Shown here: positions 60,690 through 64,000 of the stretch, in pieces
How positions within the stretch are numbered: position 1 is the stretch's first letter
How the letters are laid out: every line of letters starts with the position of its first letter
Origin: Duganella sacchari
GTDB lineage: Bacteria > Pseudomonadota > Gammaproteobacteria > Burkholderiales > Burkholderiaceae_D
Assembly (NCBI RefSeq): GCF_900143065.1
Contig: NZ_FRCX01000018.1
Location: 22,546 to 86,545, forward strand
Reading direction: 5' to 3'
Length of the DNA stretch: 64,000 bases
Position numbers and translations under genes: made by a program
The notes under the pieces: model-generated
The model's database searches: none
Told to the model about the DNA's origin: nothing
The model's input: the letters and a program-made list of their open reading frames with translations, nothing else

Positions 60690-63415
60690 GATGGTATCAG
60701 GGCTAGCAATTCTACAATTTTTTGTTTCGTCTCGGCCGACAATGCCCGCTCTTCTTTCAAGTTGTCGAGACAGTATATCGCACTGGCCAGACGCTCATCA
60801 GTCGCCTGCGTGAGGCCGTTATGCCGGGCCAGCAATGCATAGGCAATCAGTCCATCCGCGATGAAGCGCAATGTATTGCTATTGATTTGCGTATTCTGCT
60901 GATACATCACTGGCAGCACTGTCCATTTGGACATGTCGGTCCCGCCTGCACTGCTGACGTTATTCCAGAGCATATCCAGTATGCTAGTCCCGCCCGCTTC
61001 CTGCTGTATTTCAATATTTCGAACCACTATACTAAACACAAGTCCTACCTTCGGTGCGCCGTTTGGATGCGCTGGCCTTGACGTAATCGACGTCAAGGCT
61101 TCATTAATGCCCGCTGAACTATCGGCATCTACACTGTACGGCCTGCTGCCCAGCAGTTGCCTGAGCGCTTCTTCTGTGGAGCCATCCTGGGAAAATTCAG
61201 TGTCGCAGCAGTGTATAGTGTAGGCGCCATTCGGGTGCGCCGCCAGTCGTACTCCAAGTTCGAAATATACGTTGGCACGATTATTTGTCAGGTCAGCAAT
61301 ACAGACTTCGTCCAGACGGATGGACTCAAACAGTCGACGAACCAGCATCTCCGGTGCATCCAGATCGATGACGCGTTTCGCGGGGCCATCTGGAAATTTC
61401 GAATTCGGGAAATATTCCTGGACAACACGTTGCAGCTCTACCCAGCAATTCTGTTTGTATTTACCATCGAACGGGCAGAGCACCAGAATTTCCGTAGTAC
61501 CAGAGCGTGCCGAGATGTCTTTGGTGTCACCGCCCAAGCTGCGCAGCGTATCGAAACCAGGTAGATCACTATATAGCTGGGGATGAATGCTAAAACGGCG
61601 CAGGCCCTCTTCCAGCACTGCTGTCAGCGGTTGTTGAAAATCAACCACGCTGTAGTTATTGCCGATCTCGACAATTCGAGCTTCTCGCAAATTGAACGGC
61701 ATGCTCTTCCAAGCAACTTCGCCCATCGTTCCCTGATGGTACACCAGCGTGATCCCGCGTCGAACTACTGCGCGTATCCCAAGCAGGAACGCTAGGGCTG
61801 GCGCGATAGGACTGCCATCTACGATCACGACTGGTGCGCGGCAAATCGCCTGCACTGCATGGCTCAGCATGCGCGGCGTTGCCACGGCGTCCTCGAAAGC
61901 CAGGGTTGGCATGGAACCTGCAATTTGCACCTGACGTCCGCAGAAAGTCTTCAGATGCAGCTGGATGCCTTCATCCTTGAACATAGCCTTGAACGCTCGC
62001 AGTGGTGGATTGACATCACTGCGATTTGGGAACTTTGTCTTGGAGTACAACCATAAGGCAGGAAAACTATTGAAATCGGGAGTGATCCTGGCTGACGACA
62101 GCATGTCGCTGGGCCAATCGATAATCAATGTCGGATCGCTCTGCCGGTTTTTATAAAGGACTTTCCATTTATTGTGTAACGAGGTGAGATCGGATGGTGG
62201 GCAATTGATATTAATGCTGGAGTGACCTGACTTCCGCGTTTGGATCGGCGCCACCGGGCCGTGCCGCAATAAAATGCGATGGCATGAAATAGGATCGCTG
62301 CTCCCTGAGACGGTGACCTCATAGCTGTCGCCGTTGCCGATTTCCTTAATCGACGTCGCGTCTAAGCGGCCACCAAGTAACTCTACCCGCTCCTTTTTAC
62401 ACAGCAGCCACACAACCAGCCGGTTGAGTAGCGAGGCACGCGGCCCTTCGTCTTCCGTACCAAATAATTCGTCCTGAGTCGCATTCAATATAATTTTGGT
62501 GGGGCGTAGATCCAGGTGCTGTGTCAGGGCATCGTAATCGATCGTGTCGAATAGCTTAGTTCCATATATGCCTACACTGGCTTGCTGGCACAAGTCGTTG
62601 AGTTTTTTTTCATCCAGCTTGCGCAGTTCTTCTACCACACTGTGCAATGCCTCTTTGTGATCCGTATGGCGCATGCATAGGCGGATTACATCGGTAAGCG
62701 CACCATCACCGGCACCGGATACCATCCAAGTTTGTTCTTGTACCTGCGCTGCCTCCAAGGGCAAATCGCCCCAATAAGTCGTGGAGAATTTGGCTTCTGC
62801 CTCTGCGCCAAAGCCAACTGCAAGAATGATAATGTCAAAGGTATCGCTCGTCCCGTCTTCAATCACTACTTGCCATTGCTGGCCTTGGACAAGGATGTCG
62901 CGCACTTTTTTGCCCAAGCGTTCGCTGACTTTGCCTTTGTAGTGTTGATCCCAATCACGCTGCACCTCGAGCACAACATTTTTGGATCCGTTGGCGCTCC
63001 AATCCAATACGGGCAAGGATGCCTGTATCTTGTTGATGTCCTCCGATGGCCAATCATAAATATGCGGATGGATATAACGGGTAACGCAGCTGCGCTGAAG
63101 ATGCATGGACGCTGTCTGCGTGTCATACAGCGTGGGCCGAATACCTAGCTTGGTAAGGGCAGCGGCGGCAGTCAGGCCTGAGAATCCGGCGCCCACTACT
63201 GCTACTTTGCTGGCAGGCGTTAAATAGCCTTGTCCTGCAAGTGCATCAATCAGATTAATGGCACGTACCTGTTGCGAGTAGATTGTTACCCGCCGCGCAA
63301 AGCAGCCCAGGATAAACAAGCCAGCTTGGTTGGGGACCTGCAGCAGTTCGATGATGTTACTCCAGGCGTCATCGATTTTTTCCATGCCTATAATCTTAAA
63401 TTGCTGATTTGCCAT
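60686..63415 (-). CDS. FAD/NAD(P)-binding protein fused to deoxyribosyltransferase/TIR-like domain(s)
   Basis: 909 aa from the ATG at 63415 (AGG 4 bases upstream); the frame runs on to a TTG at 63457, which is less likely. Residues about 68-250 form a Rossmann FAD/NAD(P) module: VAVVGAGFSGLTAAAALTKL with GxGxxG at 75-80, then ILAVGFG and VSGAGDGALTDVIRL. Residues about 505-560 hold APVVIVDGSPIAPALAFLLG. Residues about 641-740 hold ILVLCPFDG and IADLTNNRANVYFELGVR, a motif of nucleoside 2-deoxyribosyltransferase and TIR-like proteins. The rest is unassigned. G+C is about 50% (28 and 31 of 60 in two hand-counted rows). Possible nucleotide or NAD processing; not demonstrated. Confidence 0.8.
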   Translation of the reverse strand: MANQQFKIIGMEKIDDAWSNIIELLQVPNQAGLFILGCFARRVTIYSQQVRAINLIDALAGQGYLTPASKVAVVGAGFSGLTAAAALTKLGIRPTLYDTQTASMHLQRSCVTRYIHPHIYDWPSEDINKIQASLPVLDWSANGSKNVVLEVQRDWDQHYKGKVSERLGKKVRDILVQGQQWQVVIEDGTSDTFDIIILAVGFGAEAEAKFSTTYWGDLPLEAAQVQEQTWMVSGAGDGALTDVIRLCMRHTDHKEALHSVVEELRKLDEKKLNDLCQQASVGIYGTKLFDTIDYDALTQHLDLRPTKIILNATQDELFGTEDEGPRASLLNRLVVWLLCKKERVELLGGRLDATSIKEIGNGDSYEVTVSGSSDPISCHRILLRHGPVAPIQTRKSGHSSININCPPSDLTSLHNKWKVLYKNRQSDPTLIIDWPSDMLSSARITPDFNSFPALWLYSKTKFPNRSDVNPPLRAFKAMFKDEGIQLHLKTFCGRQVQIAGSMPTLAFEDAVATPRMLSHAVQAICRAPVVIVDGSPIAPALAFLLGIRAVVRRGITLVYHQGTMGEVAWKSMPFNLREARIVEIGNNYSVVDFQQPLTAVLEEGLRRFSIHPQLYSDLPGFDTLRSLGGDTKDISARSGTTEILVLCPFDGKYKQNCWVELQRVVQEYFPNSKFPDGPAKRVIDLDAPEMLVRRLFESIRLDEVCIADLTNNRANVYFELGVRLAAHPNGAYTIHCCDTEFSQDGSTEEALRQLLGSRPYSVDADSSAGINEALTSITSRPAHPNGAPKVGLVFSIVVRNIEIQQEAGGTSILDMLWNNVSSAGGTDMSKWTVLPVMYQQNTQINSNTLRFIADGLIAYALLARHNGLTQATDERLASAIYCLDNLKEERALSAETKQKIVELLALIPS

Positions 63416-63462
63416 CGTACCTGATTTCCTTGCAACAAGGCAATCGTCACATGGCAAAAAAA

Positions 63463-63492
63463 AGGTTCATCGCGGAAGTCCGGGATGAACCT
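63463..63492. repeat. Hairpin at the presumed left end of the ISL3-type element
   Basis: AGGTTCATC (63463-63471) pairs with GATGAACCT (63484-63492), with CGG/CCG pairing inside. It lies 74 bases before the transposase ATG and 47 bases before the start of the 909-aa gene. It is the natural candidate for the left terminal structure of the IS. Confidence 0.6.
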
Positions 63493-64000
63493 GCAGTAAA
63501 CGCAGAGCAGTAAGGAAGAGTTATTGTGTTTGTGCGACCAAACATATTTCTCAACCTACCGCTCTCATGGCAAATCATATTCTTAGCCTCCCGTTCTTGG
63601 AAGGCTTTATTGTGTCCTCTGTCGAAGTCGTCGATAACTGCCTGCATGCGCGCTTGGCAGCCGATCCAGGGTGTCCGCTGATCTGTTCCCATTGCGGCAC
63701 GCCCGCGCCGGGCGTGCACGACACTGTCTTGCGGACAGTGCGCGACCTGCCGATGGGGGGATTGAGCGTATTTCTGAGCATAGCGGTTCACCGGCTAAAG
63801 TGTCCGAGTTGCTGCCGTTGCTGCACCCAGAGGATTAGCTGGCTTGATCGCCATGCCCGTGTGTCGCGCCGCCTGGCGCAGTTTGTAGCGCACTGGAGCG
63901 AGAAGCTGCCGATTGCGCATGTGTGCGAATTGACCGGCCTTCACTGGGGCACGATTCATCAAATTCACCGACAAGCCTTGGAGCGCAAGTTGGCGGCGTT
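63464..64000 (+). mobile_element. ISL3-family insertion sequence, left part only
   Basis: Contains the left-end hairpin and the 5' part of a transposase gene; the element runs off the right edge. The exact left boundary (about 63464) is inferred from the hairpin, since the right end and target duplication are outside the window. It is oriented away from the two-gene unit and sits directly on its promoter side. Confidence 0.65.
63567..64000 (+). CDS. ISL3-family transposase, N-terminal part
   Basis: Starts MANHILSLPFLEGFIVSSVE and is open to the window edge (144 codons). The zinc-finger region C-P-L-I-C-S-H-C-G is followed by TVRDLPMGG, then RLKCPSCCRCCTQR, the N-terminal pattern of ISL3 transposases (DLP-x-G between two Cys clusters). 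A helix-turn-helix-like segment (LPIAHVCELTGLHWGTIHQI) follows. The DDE catalytic domain lies beyond the edge, so integrity cannot be judged. Confidence 0.88.
   Translation, partial: MANHILSLPFLEGFIVSSVEVVDNCLHARLAADPGCPLICSHCGTPAPGVHDTVLRTVRDLPMGGLSVFLSIAVHRLKCPSCCRCCTQRISWLDRHARVSRRLAQFVAHWSEKLPIAHVCELTGLHWGTIHQIHRQALERKLAA

Overview
The window looks like chromosomal DNA of a high-GC betaproteobacterium of the Oxalobacteraceae (Massilia/Duganella/Janthinobacterium type). The reasons are the yebC-purD-hemF-nadD-rsfS-rlmH-maf gene order, the protein sequences, the secreted chitinases and the many two-component proteins. The genus is inferred from protein resemblance and was not tested.

Layout. 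0-6 kb: a housekeeping operon on the minus strand, from yebC to the start of maf, with a family 9 glycosyltransferase upstream. 6-16.4 kb: a Tat-exported PhoD phosphatase, a DMT transporter, methylglyoxal synthase, a quinone oxidoreductase, a DUF6328 membrane protein, a DUF4136 lipoprotein, aminopeptidase N, fructose-1,6-bisphosphatase and tRNA-Thr(CGT). 16.4-17.4 kb: an AT-rich scar after the tRNA, holding the 3' end of an HNH endonuclease gene and an orphan ORF. 17.4-28 kb: signalling and small genes. These are a DUF4142 protein, a GAF histidine kinase, a diguanylate cyclase, a LysR regulator divergent from a class V aminotransferase, a response regulator, msrA, and four short proteins that appear to be paralogues of one another.

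28-34.8 kb: a chitin-degradation operon (GH18 chitinase, JmjC/cupin-8 protein, second GH18 chitinase, GH19 chitinase). All three chitinases look like lipoproteins with an N-terminal chitin-binding domain. 34.8-43.4 kb: a YoaK protein, a TetR regulator, then a red-light module (bacteriophytochrome, single-domain response regulator, a hybrid kinase on the other strand, heme oxygenase that makes biliverdin) and two periplasmic binding proteins. 43.4-48.7 kb: a large Ala/Gln-rich protein of unknown role, a YqjD/ElaB-like protein and a large-subunit catalase. 48.7-59.8 kb: two complete tripartite efflux systems facing each other. One is MFS-HlyD-OMF on the plus strand; the other is TetR-OMF-MFP-RND-GyrI-like on the minus strand.

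60-64 kb: a lower-GC two-gene unit on the minus strand. It encodes a 909-aa protein with an FAD/NAD(P)-binding N-terminal half and one or two nucleoside-deoxyribosyltransferase/TIR-like motifs in its C-terminal half, and it overlaps a TPR-like protein gene by 4 nt. The left end of an ISL3-type insertion sequence sits against its 5' side. This is the best candidate in the window for an undescribed system, possibly a nucleotide- or NAD-handling conflict or defence module. That function is inference only.
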